Shown piece after piece: positions 9,636-17,412 of a stretch of DNA of 64,000 nucleotides. This DNA is from Nitrospira sp. (GTDB lineage Bacteria; Nitrospirota; Nitrospiria; Nitrospirales; Nitrospiraceae), in assembly GCA_016788885.1 (NCBI GenBank), contig JAEURX010000017.1, positions 80,520 to 144,519 on the forward strand, in the 5' to 3' direction. The notes under the pieces are model-generated. The model had not been told where the DNA came from. It searched no databases and was given only the letters and a program-made list of their open reading frames with translations. The position numbers were made by a program, and so were the translations under genes. The number at the start of each line of letters is the position of its first letter. Positions within the stretch are counted from its first letter, which is position 1.

Positions 9636-10235
9636 TTACGGTTTTCTCGTATAAGTGATCTCGAGCACTTTTGATTCCTTTTGCCCGTGATGCGTGCCGT
9701 ACATTTCGAAGGTCTGGGTATTGCTGTCCGCAATCTTCCAGACTGCGCGGTGATGCATCTGGCCTCCGCCCGGCTCCGGATGCGAGCCCTTCAACGTGAT
9801 GGTCCTGCCGTCGGCTCCGGCCGTGCCTTCCATAATAAAGAGGCCCGTGCCCATGCTGTCCATCCAGGCGGTGACATACTTCTTCTTCATGTTGTCGTAG
9901 CCGTCGATCCCGATTCCGGAGTAGGACTGCCCCATCATGGTGCCCCGGTATTCCTGATAGATAAATCGGCCGTCCATCAAGGTCTTGATCTCGGCCGTTC
10001 CCTCCGATTCCGTCGCGGGCTTGCCCGGCTCCATCCACTCCTTGGCCTTGGTCGTCCAACTGCCGGCCAGGCTTGCCAGCATTTTGTGCGGCTCGCCCGG
10101 CGTGGCCAGTTGCTTCCAGAGCTCCATCATCGCGTCCTTGTCCATAGGCGTGCCGCCCTGCTTTTCCTTGGCCATGGCGGGAGCCGCCATCAACAACGCA
10201 CAGAGGCACAACATCATGACACATGAGCGTCGCAT
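9636..10235 (-). CDS. DUF1579 family exported protein
   Basis: 199 residues from ATG 10235, which has GAAGGAGG just upstream. A cleavable signal peptide (LCALLMAAPAMA, cleavage near residue 22) precedes a DUF1579 domain. The MLASLAGSW segment and the mid-domain EYRGTMMGQSYSGIG and GYDNMKKKYVTAWMDSMG are characteristic of this lipocalin-like family. Molecular function is unknown. DUF1579 genes often sit beside YCII/DGPF genes and their ECF sigma factor, as here. Confidence 0.85.
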   Translation of the reverse strand: MRRSCVMMLCLCALLMAAPAMAKEKQGGTPMDKDAMMELWKQLATPGEPHKMLASLAGSWTTKAKEWMEPGKPATESEGTAEIKTLMDGRFIYQEYRGTMMGQSYSGIGIDGYDNMKKKYVTAWMDSMGTGLFIMEGTAGADGRTITLKGSHPEPGGGQMHHRAVWKIADSNTQTFEMYGTHHGQKESKVLEITYTRKP

Positions 10236-10319
10236 GGGAACCTCCTTCTCAGACGCGGCAACCGGATCGGTCGCCGACAGGGTCAACGATAACCGGCCGC
10301 ATCGGCCGGCCTTCCTGCA

Positions 10320-10748
10320 TCATGCCCGTCGCGAAATCTGTTCTCGCATCCGGTCTTCGTGCGCTCTCAACTCGGGGGTCAATTCGGAACCGAAATCTTC
10401 GGCCTCAAACAACGGCCGGATTTCGATTTCGGACTCCTCTCCCGGCATCGGATTGGGACAGCGCTTCACCCACTCGATCGCCTCATCCATCGATCGGCAC
10501 TGCCACAGCCAGTAGCCTGCGACGACCTCGTTCGTTTCGGCGAAAGGCCCGCCGGTGACAACGCGCTTGGAGCCGGAGAATCGCACCCGGGCGCCTTTGC
10601 GGCTTGGATGCAACCCCTCGCCAGCCAGCATGATGCCGGCGTCGACCAACGCTTGATTGTATTGCATCATCGCGGTCAGCAATTCCTGAGTCGGCATCAC
10701 GCCCGCTTCGGAATTCTTTGTCGCCTTGACCAGAATCATGAACTTCAT
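10320..10748 (-). CDS. YCII-related (DGPF-type) protein, copy 1
   Basis: 142 residues starting MKFMILVKAT at ATG 10748, six bases after GGAGG; an adjacent ATG at 10751 is too close to the site. The family core GGPFAETNEVVAGYWLWQ corresponds to the DGPF motif. This is one of three YCII/DGPF proteins in the cluster. They have a ferredoxin-like fold and an unknown role, and are the usual genomic partners of ECF42 sigma factors. This copy has a longer C-terminal tail (RAHEDRMREQISRRA) than the other two. Confidence 0.9.
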   Translation of the reverse strand: MKFMILVKATKNSEAGVMPTQELLTAMMQYNQALVDAGIMLAGEGLHPSRKGARVRFSGSKRVVTGGPFAETNEVVAGYWLWQCRSMDEAIEWVKRCPNPMPGEESEIEIRPLFEAEDFGSELTPELRAHEDRMREQISRRA

Positions 10749-10813
10749 CATGGGCCTCCTTTGGGACACGTCGCACTCAAAGTCGCGACTGCACCCGCCG
10801 CTGGCAACTCGTT

Positions 10814-10826
10814 TCAACAGCCTGCT
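10814..10826 (-). repeat. copy of the GCAGGCTGTTGA repeat at a gene end
   Basis: Read on the minus strand this is AGCAGGCTGTTGA, directly after the stop codon of the MoaD-like gene. The same 12-base core begins the inverted repeat arm at 55671-55692, also abutting the stop of a minus-strand gene. It looks like half of a dispersed REP-type element. Confidence 0.4.
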
Positions 10827-11122
10827 TACCCGCCGGCCATGGCGCCGACGATCAACAGCGGCTCCTGCCCCTGGGCCACGGCATCGGGCAACGGTCTATC
10901 GTCCGGCTCGTGGGAGAGATCCTGTTCGCAGGCAAAGAACCGGATGAACGGCCGTCGCCGCTTGGCCGCATGGTCGCGGATGGTCCCCCGCAACATGGGA
11001 AACCGAGCCTCCAACGCATCGAGCACCGACCGTTGCGTCACAGGCTCGACCACCTCCAACGACAGCTCTCCCTCAATCCTCGCCAGCGCTCGCAAATGTT
11101 GCGGTAAAATCACACGCACCAT
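10826..11122 (-). CDS. MoaD/ThiS-family ubiquitin-like protein ending in GG
   Basis: 98 residues with the beta-grasp layout of MoaD/ThiS and, decisively, the C-terminal AMAGG. Family proteins with this tail are adenylated by an E1-like enzyme and turned into a thiocarboxylate sulfur donor or conjugated to lysines. At 98 residues it is slightly longer than typical MoaD (~80). No E1-like (MoeB/ThiF) or MoaE gene is nearby. It follows the Asp-box protein gene on the same strand, a pairing I believe recurs in other bacteria. Sulfur carrier, protein modifier or neither cannot be decided here. Confidence 0.85.
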   Translation of the reverse strand: MVRVILPQHLRALARIEGELSLEVVEPVTQRSVLDALEARFPMLRGTIRDHAAKRRRPFIRFFACEQDLSHEPDDRPLPDAVAQGQEPLLIVGAMAGG

Positions 11123-11260
11123 GGATTGAGCTCCAAACGTTGTTCGTATCTCATTGGATCAGACGCGTATCACGTGAAGCGTCGCTCCTATCTCGCCTGC
11201 TCGAAACGGCGGACGCAAATCACTAGCCGTCAGTTTCGGGCCGGCTGCTCAAAATGGCCG

Positions 11261-12442
11261 TCACAGGGTTTGGACTTCGACGGACAACACCCCCGGCAAA
11301 TTGCTCACAATCGACGTCCAACTGTCGCCACCATTTGCCGACGCGTAGACTTGCCCCCCGGTCGTCCCGAAATAGATGCCGCAGGGATCGCAAGCATCCA
11401 CCGCCATCGCATCGCGGAGAATGTTCACATAGCAATGTTCCTGCGGCAGGCCGTTGGTCAACGCCTCCCATTCATTGCCTCCGGTCTTGCTGCGATAGAC
11501 GCGCAGTTTTCCGTCCGGCGGATAATGTTCGGAGTCGCTCTTGATCGGTACGACGTAGACCGTCTCTGGCTCATGGGCATGCACCGCGATGGGAAATCCA
11601 AAATCCGTCGGCAGATTGCCGCTGATCTCGTGCCAAGAATCGCCGCCGTTGTCGCTGCGCATGACGTCCCAATGCTTCTGCATGAAGAGGACATTCGGAC
11701 GTGACGGATGCATGGTAATGCGGTGCACGCAATGGCCGACTTCCGCATCCGGGTCCGGCAACTCATACTGAGACAGCAACCCCTTGTTCGTCGGCGTCCA
11801 AGTCTGCCCGCCATCCTCAGTCCGAAACGTACCGGCTGCCGAGATCGCCACGAACATGCGGTTCGGTTGCCGTTGATCGAGCAGGATCGTATGCAGACAC
11901 ATCCCCCCGGCGCCCGGCTGCCAGAGTTGCCCCTTGGCGCTGCGTAACCCGGCCAGCTCCCTCCAGGTTCGTCCGCCGTCCGTCGATTTGAAGAGCGCGG
12001 CATCCTCAACCCCAGCATACACGGTGTCGGGCTCCGTCGGGGAAGGCTCCAGGTGCCAGACACGTTTGAATTCCCAGGGACGCTGCGTGCCGTCGTAATG
12101 CTGGTGCGTCGTGAGCGGCTTGCCGGTTTCCGCGGACTGGTCGTAGAGGAACATGTTGCTCTCCCCCTTCGGCATGCCGTCCGGCCCCATCAGATCCTCC
12201 GGTTTCGTCCCGGGAGGGTTCCAGGTCTTCCCGCCATCATCTGATCGTTGGATGACTTGTCCGAACCAGCTGCTCGTCTGTGACGCGTAGAGCCGATCGG
12301 GGTCAGCGGGCGAGCCGGTCAGGTGATAGATCTCCCACCCGCCCCACAGGGGCCCCTGCACGTCCCACTTCTTGCGCGTTCCATCCGACGACAGGATGAA
12401 CGCCCCCTTCTTGGTTCCCACCAACACTCGTACGCGGCTCAT
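11261..12442 (-). CDS. Asp-box (BNR) beta-propeller, sialidase-like protein
   Basis: 393 residues from ATG 12442, preceded by GGAAGGAG. At least five Asp-box repeats are visible: [32 protein letters not shown] and SANGGDSW. They define a six- or seven-bladed propeller of the sialidase/VPS10/YCF48 type. There is no signal peptide, and the N-terminus ([15 protein letters not shown]) starts straight in a blade, so the protein is cytosolic. The sialidase arginine triad cannot be assigned, so enzyme activity should not be assumed. It lies directly upstream of the MoaD-like gene. Confidence 0.85.
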   Translation of the reverse strand: MSRVRVLVGTKKGAFILSSDGTRKKWDVQGPLWGGWEIYHLTGSPADPDRLYASQTSSWFGQVIQRSDDGGKTWNPPGTKPEDLMGPDGMPKGESNMFLYDQSAETGKPLTTHQHYDGTQRPWEFKRVWHLEPSPTEPDTVYAGVEDAALFKSTDGGRTWRELAGLRSAKGQLWQPGAGGMCLHTILLDQRQPNRMFVAISAAGTFRTEDGGQTWTPTNKGLLSQYELPDPDAEVGHCVHRITMHPSRPNVLFMQKHWDVMRSDNGGDSWHEISGNLPTDFGFPIAVHAHEPETVYVVPIKSDSEHYPPDGKLRVYRSKTGGNEWEALTNGLPQEHCYVNILRDAMAVDACDPCGIYFGTTGGQVYASANGGDSWTSIVSNLPGVLSVEVQTL

Positions 12443-12490
12443 ATCAAACTCCTTCCGCTGTGAATCGTCTCTCGTCTGATCGCTCACGTC

Positions 12491-12850
12491 TTATGGCAAG
12501 CCCGTCACGTCCCGCACCGGTCGGACCTCGACTGTTCCGATGGTGGCTCCGGGCACACGCAACGCCACGGCTACCGCTTCAGCGTGATCCTTCGCTTCAA
12601 TCAGAAAATATCCCGCCATCTGCTCACGCGTTTCGATAAACGGCCCGTCCGTGACCACCGCCTTGCCGTCCTTCACCCGCACCAACGTCGCCGTTGCGGC
12701 CGGATGAACCGGCGAGGCGTGCACATACTGCCCCTGCGTCTCCAACTGGTGGCACAGCCCGATGGAGTCCGACAGCAACGAGCGTTTCCTCTCCTCGTCG
12801 AGCTGCTCAAACACGGCTTCGTCGTGATGCACCAAGAGAATGAACTTCAT
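12491..12850 (-). CDS. YCII-related (DGPF-type) protein, copy 2
   Basis: 119 residues starting MKFILLVHHD at ATG 12850 with TTGGAG upstream. The signature VTDGPFIETREQMAGYFLI carries the DGPF motif exactly. A further TTG start 12 bases upstream would swallow the ribosome binding site and is rejected. Function is unknown. It sits 48 bases before the Asp-box gene and 34 bases after YCII copy 3. Confidence 0.92.
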   Translation of the reverse strand: MKFILLVHHDEAVFEQLDEERKRSLLSDSIGLCHQLETQGQYVHASPVHPAATATLVRVKDGKAVVTDGPFIETREQMAGYFLIEAKDHAEAVAVALRVPGATIGTVEVRPVRDVTGLP

Positions 12851-12884
12851 CGTCGGCTCCAATGTCGTTCGGCGAAATCAGCGA

Positions 12885-13241
12885 TCAGGCGCAGCCGCCT
12901 TCCTTGATCGGCCGGACTTCGATGCTGCCGTATTTCGCGCCAGGGAATTTCGCCGCAACCCGCAACGCATCATTCAGATCCCGCACATCAATCAGCAAAT
13001 AGCCGGCCAATTGTTCCTTCGTCTCCGCAAAGGGCCCGTCGGTCGTGGAGACCTTGCCGCTACGGACCCGAACGGTTGTCGCGGTCTCCACCGGATGCAA
13101 CGGCGACGCCGACAGCATCTCGCCCTGCTTCACCAGCGCATCACAATAGGCCATCGACTCATCGGACAGCACCTTCCGTTCAGCCTCCGACATAGCCTGC
13201 AGATTTTTTTCTTCCATATAGACCAGGCACAGATACTTCAT
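12885..13241 (-). CDS. YCII-related (DGPF-type) protein, copy 3
   Basis: 118 residues. Two adjacent ATGs (13244 and 13241) follow AAAAGGGAGG; the second has better spacing, and the family usually starts MKYLCLVY. The motif TTDGPFAETKEQLAGYLLI is canonical. Its ATG shares a base with the stop of the VOC gene (TGATG), so the two are translationally coupled. The role of DGPF proteins is not established. They are recurrent targets of ECF42 sigma factors. Confidence 0.92.
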   Translation of the reverse strand: MKYLCLVYMEEKNLQAMSEAERKVLSDESMAYCDALVKQGEMLSASPLHPVETATTVRVRSGKVSTTDGPFAETKEQLAGYLLIDVRDLNDALRVAAKFPGAKYGSIEVRPIKEGGCA

Positions 13242-13693
13242 CATGACCTCCCTTTTGAGGAACGGGCCCTGGGAGCTTTCCTAGGTGTGCGCAGCATCGG
13301 CTCCCACAGAGCGAACGTATTACCTTCCGTGTCCTCGCAGACGGCGAAATAGCCCATACCCGGCACTTCAGTCTTCGTCTTGCACACCGAGCCACCAAGC
13401 TTCTCGACTTTCGCCACCGCCCGGTTCACCGACGGCACCGCCACATAATTGGTGATGCCCTGCCCAGGGTACATGCGTGGCATCAATCCACCGTCCGGCG
13501 ACGCATCCTTGCCGGCGGTGTCGATGTGCCAGTAGTCCTGGATCGCGGTCGGAATCTTGGCAAACGTCCACCCGAAGAGCCCGCCATAAAATTTTTTGGC
13601 CCGGGCGATATCATCGGCCGGCACCTCGAACCAGCAGAGACTGGCCGGCACCTTGGTCACCTTACCCTCTCGCTTCTGCTTCACCTTGGCCAT
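13241..13693 (-). CDS. VOC (glyoxalase/bleomycin-resistance) family protein
   Basis: 150 residues from ATG 13693 (AGAGGAG upstream). The VOC paired beta-alpha-beta-beta-beta fold is visible in two halves: CWFEVPADDIARAKKFYGGLFGW and the later NYVAVPSVNRAVAKVEKLGG, ending with NTFALWEP, whose Glu is the usual metal ligand. It is likely a small metal-dependent or binding-only protein; the substrate is unknown. The first gene after the sigma factor, it lies about 70 bases downstream of a candidate ECF42 promoter. Confidence 0.9.
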   Translation of the reverse strand: MAKVKQKREGKVTKVPASLCWFEVPADDIARAKKFYGGLFGWTFAKIPTAIQDYWHIDTAGKDASPDGGLMPRMYPGQGITNYVAVPSVNRAVAKVEKLGGSVCKTKTEVPGMGYFAVCEDTEGNTFALWEPMLRTPRKAPRARSSKGRS

Positions 13694-13763
13694 CGCATCA
13701 TCTCCTCTCAATCATCCGTTCATCCACACACAGCCACCATGTGACTGCCCGTTTCACGAGATA

Positions 13764-13789
13764 GTCGTCGAGCAAGGTCGAAATCGACA
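13764..13789 (-). promoter_or_regulatory. candidate ECF42 sigma promoter
   Basis: On the minus strand TGTCGA (13789-13784) is followed after 16 bases by CGAC (13767-13764). As I recall it, the published ECF42 consensus is TGTCGA at -35 and CGA/TC at -10. A second TGTCGA lies just upstream at 13810-13805, though its -10 is poorer. The site is between the sigma factor stop and the VOC start, so it would drive the VOC-YCII-YCII-Asp-box-MoaD-YCII run. Confidence 0.6.
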
Positions 13790-13862
13790 ACCCTCGATCC
13801 CTTTTCGACAAAAAATCGTCCACGCTGATTGTTCAATGAGTCACACGACCGCTCGACCGATC

Positions 13863-15131
13863 TCAGGGACGTGGGCCGGCCAACTCCACCAGCCTTCGCT
13901 CCAAAAATCGCCGTTCTGGTTCTTGTTGGGTCAGGCTGAGGGCGCGTTCGTAGGAACGGCGTGCTTCATCGACCTGTCTCAATCGACGACACAGGTCCGC
14001 CTTGGCCGCATGCGCCAAGTGATAGGTCGTCAGTTCCCCTCGCGCAAGCAGGCCGTCTATGAGGGCCAACCCGGCTGCTGGACCGTCACGCATCGCGACC
14101 GCCACCGCGCGGTTGAGTTCGACAATCGGAGACGGCTCAGCCTGCAGGAGCACATCATACAGACCGACGATACGCCCCCAGTCCGTGGCGGACGCGGTGG
14201 GCGCCCGGGCGTGGGTCGCGGCGATGGCCGATTGAATGGCGTAGGGGCCGACTTCCCCCATCGAGAGCGCTCGCTGAACGAGGGCTGTTCCCTCGGCGAT
14301 TTGGTCCCGATTCCACCGCGTTCGATCCTGATCTTCGAGCAGAACCACGTCCCCCGATTCGGACACCCGCGCCGCGCGCCGCGAATCCTGCAAGAGCAGC
14401 AGGGCGAGCAGACCGAGCACCTCAGGATCGGGAAGCAGCTGCATCAGAACCCGGGCGAGGCGAATGGCTTCTCCGGACACATCGTGACGGGTCACCGTAT
14501 CCCCGGAGGACGCCGAGTACCCCTCATTGAACACGAGGTAGACGACACGCAAGACTGCATCCAATCGCTCCGGCAGATCCTGTGGTGACGGCACGTCATA
14601 GGGGATGCGCGCATCGCGAATCTTGGCCTTGGCCCGCACGATCCGTTGCGCAATGGTCGCCGGTTTCGTCAGAAACGCCCGGGCGATCTCTTCCGTCGTC
14701 AGCCCGCAGACCTCCCGCATGGTCATTGCGATTTGCGCTTCCGGCGTCAAAGCCGGATGGCAGCAGGTAAAAATCAGCCGCAGCCGGTCGTCCTCCACCG
14801 ATGGCCCATCGGTGGCGTCCATGTCGAAACTGGCCGTGGCAGATTCAAGCTGGCGGGCCAGTTCTTCCAAGGAGGCGTCGAAGCGCGCACGACGCCGCAT
14901 ACCGTCGATGGCTTTGAAGCGGCCCGTGGAGACCAGCCAGGCGCGGGGGTTCGCCGGAATGCCGTCCCGACTCCATTGTTCGACGGCGACCGTGAAGGCT
15001 TCGTGCACGGCCTCTTCCGCTGCGTCGAAATCGCCGAGTAGGCGGATCAGCGTGGCGAGGACCTGCCGCGACTGCGACCGGTAGAGCTCCTCGACCACCG
15101 TCCGGAGATGTTGCGCGGATTCTTCGCTCAT
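13863..15131 (-). CDS. ECF RNA polymerase sigma factor, ECF42-type with C-terminal TPR-like extension
   Basis: 422 residues, about twice the size of a simple ECF sigma. Region 2 is residues ~15-80 (LGDFDAAEEAVHEAF, then NPRAWLVSTGRFKAIDGMRRR) and region 4 about 130-180 (CGLTTEEIARAFLTKPATIAQRIVRAK). The remaining ~230 residues are helical repeats beginning with VVYLVFNEGYSASSG, the hallmark of the YCII-associated ECF42 group. No anti-sigma gene is nearby, as expected for a group thought to be controlled through its own C-terminal domain. Three DGPF genes lie just downstream. Confidence 0.93.
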   Translation of the reverse strand: MSEESAQHLRTVVEELYRSQSRQVLATLIRLLGDFDAAEEAVHEAFTVAVEQWSRDGIPANPRAWLVSTGRFKAIDGMRRRARFDASLEELARQLESATASFDMDATDGPSVEDDRLRLIFTCCHPALTPEAQIAMTMREVCGLTTEEIARAFLTKPATIAQRIVRAKAKIRDARIPYDVPSPQDLPERLDAVLRVVYLVFNEGYSASSGDTVTRHDVSGEAIRLARVLMQLLPDPEVLGLLALLLLQDSRRAARVSESGDVVLLEDQDRTRWNRDQIAEGTALVQRALSMGEVGPYAIQSAIAATHARAPTASATDWGRIVGLYDVLLQAEPSPIVELNRAVAVAMRDGPAAGLALIDGLLARGELTTYHLAHAAKADLCRRLRQVDEARRSYERALSLTQQEPERRFLERRLVELAGPRP

Positions 15132-15191
15132 GGCAGGCTCGCCTCGAGAAAAGGCCGTCCCGGATCGTTGCTGTTCGTCACCGTCGCCGCC

Positions 15192-15509
15192 TCACGTCCT
15201 CCCCAATTGAGCTTTGGCGGCCGCACTCATCATGTCCGGCTTCCACGATGGCTCCCACACGAGGTCGACCTCCACCGAACGCGCTTCGGGAAGCTCGCGT
15301 AAAATGGAGGAATGCACCATCTCCATCAGCAACTCTTCCATTGGACAAGCGGGCGTCGTCATCGTCATCGTGACATGGACTTGTCCATCACGGACCTCGC
15401 TGCCATAGACCAACCCCAAGTCGACGATGTTGATCCCCAACTCGGGATCCACCACTTGGCGCAACGCGTCCATCACCCGCGGATCTGCTCCTGCTTCTCG
15501 GTTCTCCAT
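15192..15509 (-). CDS. DUF59/MIP18 family Fe-S cluster assembly factor
   Basis: 105 residues from ATG 15509. The domain carries the family signatures DALRQVVDPELGINIVDLGLVY and TTPACPMEELLMEMV, whose Cys is the conserved reactive cysteine. Members (SufT, PaaD, the N-terminus of Mrp/ApbC) help mature Fe-S proteins. A short C-terminal extension (WKPDMMSAAAKAQLG) follows. It lies between the NnrS-like and sigma-factor genes. With the hemerythrin and NnrS-like proteins it suggests repair of metal centres under NO or oxidative stress, which is inference. Confidence 0.9.
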   Translation of the reverse strand: MENREAGADPRVMDALRQVVDPELGINIVDLGLVYGSEVRDGQVHVTMTMTTPACPMEELLMEMVHSSILRELPEARSVEVDLVWEPSWKPDMMSAAAKAQLGRT

Positions 15510-15562
15510 GGTTTCCCCACACCCCCTGTTGCTTGCTACGACAGCATCCTCACCATCGCCCA

Positions 15563-16663
15563 TTAGGACTGCGCGCGCACTGCGGAGCCAGGCCGATCCG
15601 GCAGACTCCCCAAGGCCGTGACCGTATTCGCAAGGAACAGGACCAGCGTGACGGCATTCAGCAGGCCACCGACCTGCCGTCCCGGCCCCCACCCGGCCAC
15701 ATCACCGCCCAACCGTATCAATAACGTGATCTGCAACAGCACCACATGCGCATAGAACAGCGGCCGATAGGTGATGCGCGCCCCGAGCACCGCCGGAAAG
15801 ATGACCGGCGCATGGGCGAAAATCATCGCGAAGACGAACCCCAGGAAAAAGGCGTGCAAGATGACGTCGTACTGCGGTCCGACCGGCACGCCGCCATAGA
15901 TCAAGGCGGCCAGTCCGCTCAGCCCCAGCCAGACATACCCGCTCAGCAGACAGATCGCCATGAATCGGGTGAGGCCCACCTGCGTCACGGTTCGCCTGGC
16001 AATGTCATGACGGCCCAACCACAGGGCCAAGCCAGCAAACCCCGCACCGGCCAGACGAACCCCGGCATCGAACGACCATTCCAACAGGACCAACCCCGTG
16101 AGCAGAACTCCCAGCAGGAACAGAAACAGCGCCTGAGCCACGGTGGTCACTTGCTGTAACCGGGCCAACTCGAGACGTTCGCCGGCAATGGTCACGAGGA
16201 GAAACGCGGCCCACCAGAATACGATGTGGAAGAAAGGTCGTCCGACGCACCAGAGCACATTGCCCATAACCCAGATGGCGGCCCCGCCACCCATCGCAAA
16301 CGTATAGAGCGCCGGATGCCGCCGGATGATCGCCGCAAAGATCGCCACCAACCCGACGCTTCCGGCCAGGATCAGCACCTGTGCGACCGGCAATGGAATG
16401 CCGAGGATCAACCCTACTGCGCCCAGGCCTGTGAGCAGCGGCGCCGCATAGGCCCAGAGTTGGCCAAGCGCGACCGCTCGTTCCAGACTGATCAGTGTCC
16501 CGAGAAAACCGGACACCATCAAGGGACCATGCAAGGCAGAGAACTCCTGACGAGGTACGGGAACATCCCAGCCGAGACGCGCAAGTCCAGCCCACAACCC
16601 CGTCAGCAAGGCCACCATGCCGAGTGCGAGCAGCGGAAGCCGTCGCGGGTGTCGGATCGTCAT
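15563..16663 (-). CDS. NnrS-like multi-pass membrane protein
   Basis: 366 residues with about ten to twelve membrane helices. HGPLMVSGFLGTLISLERAVALG in the first third and HAFFLGFVFAMIFAHAPVIFP in the last third resemble NnrS, a haem- and copper-containing membrane protein induced by nitric oxide in denitrifiers. His residues in both motifs are placed to bind haem. The match is to the general family, not to a typed member. The gene starts 25 bases after the hemerythrin stop and belongs to the same transcript. Confidence 0.75.
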   Translation of the reverse strand: MTIRHPRRLPLLALGMVALLTGLWAGLARLGWDVPVPRQEFSALHGPLMVSGFLGTLISLERAVALGQLWAYAAPLLTGLGAVGLILGIPLPVAQVLILAGSVGLVAIFAAIIRRHPALYTFAMGGGAAIWVMGNVLWCVGRPFFHIVFWWAAFLLVTIAGERLELARLQQVTTVAQALFLFLLGVLLTGLVLLEWSFDAGVRLAGAGFAGLALWLGRHDIARRTVTQVGLTRFMAICLLSGYVWLGLSGLAALIYGGVPVGPQYDVILHAFFLGFVFAMIFAHAPVIFPAVLGARITYRPLFYAHVVLLQITLLIRLGGDVAGWGPGRQVGGLLNAVTLVLFLANTVTALGSLPDRPGSAVRAQS

Positions 16664-16688
16664 CGTGCGAACCTCTTCGGCGATCTCT

Positions 16689-17234
16689 TCATGGCTCGTC
16701 CGCTGTATGCATGGGGATCGGCTCCAGGCAGTAACCCGCCCTGCCCAGCGCGCCCTCCAGCGTCTTCATCACCGCCGGACTGTCGGAGTGCGGCATGACA
16801 CGGACAGCGGGCGCCGCCCGCAGCGCCGCCAGCAGCGACTCCATCTCCTTCGCCGGCAGACGATCGCAGATGGCATACAGACCATCTTGGCCTTCCTCCA
16901 ATCGGTTGTGGTCAGACAAGATCTGTCGAATCGTCGCAAGGATCTGTGCCGTCGGGGCAGGCATGAGCAAGGTCGCCAACGCACTATGATCGAGCCGAAG
17001 TTTCGCGGCAATCGGCAGAGGTGTTCCGCCCCGCCAACGCTGCACCGCCGGCAACAACAGTTTTTCCTCCATACCGATGTGCCTCAGCAGCCCCGCGCGA
17101 AATTGATCGTAGACCGCCTGGTCGATGTGATCTGCAGCGCTGGTCGCCGAATGCAACAACGCGTCTAGTCGTCGATGATCCTCCGCCAGCACGGTCGTGA
17201 GAGGACCAGACCCTTCCCTGTCTGCGACTGTCAT
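16689..17234 (-). CDS. hemerythrin domain protein
   Basis: 181 residues. The four-helix hemerythrin fold is marked by EDHRRLDAL (first His), HIGMEEKLLLP (HxxxE), DHSALATLL and SDHNRLEEG, which together supply the His and acidic ligands of a di-iron centre. The C-terminal third, beyond ~145, is unassigned. Cytosolic hemerythrins of this type bind O2 or NO or donate iron for Fe-S repair. ATG 17234 lacks a good ribosome binding site but overlaps the stop of a 17-codon upstream frame, so translation may be coupled. Confidence 0.9.
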   Translation of the reverse strand: MTVADREGSGPLTTVLAEDHRRLDALLHSATSAADHIDQAVYDQFRAGLLRHIGMEEKLLLPAVQRWRGGTPLPIAAKLRLDHSALATLLMPAPTAQILATIRQILSDHNRLEEGQDGLYAICDRLPAKEMESLLAALRAAPAVRVMPHSDSPAVMKTLEGALGRAGYCLEPIPMHTADEP

Positions 17235-17284
17235 CCGATCACATCCGTCGTGAATTCGATCCGTTTGCCTCGGCGCTGCACCAT
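17231..17284 (-). CDS. 17-codon upstream ORF overlapping the hemerythrin start
   Basis: ATG at 17284 follows GAGGGGAGAG and runs 17 codons (MVQRRGKRIEFTTDVIG) to TGA at 17233-17231, giving an ATGA overlap with the hemerythrin ATG. The hemerythrin gene has no strong ribosome binding site, so this short frame may deliver ribosomes to it. It could also be chance. Confidence 0.3.
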   Translation of the reverse strand: MVQRRGKRIEFTTDVIG

Positions 17285-17412
17285 CTCTCCCCTCAGCGGA
17301 GACAAAAGCTACTGCGTGAAGCGCAGACTGTCAACGTGCTCAAGACAGGAGCACGTGGAAGGATCCGGCGGGAACGCTTGGGTGACGGAATGCGGCCACC
17401 AGAGCCGACCGA

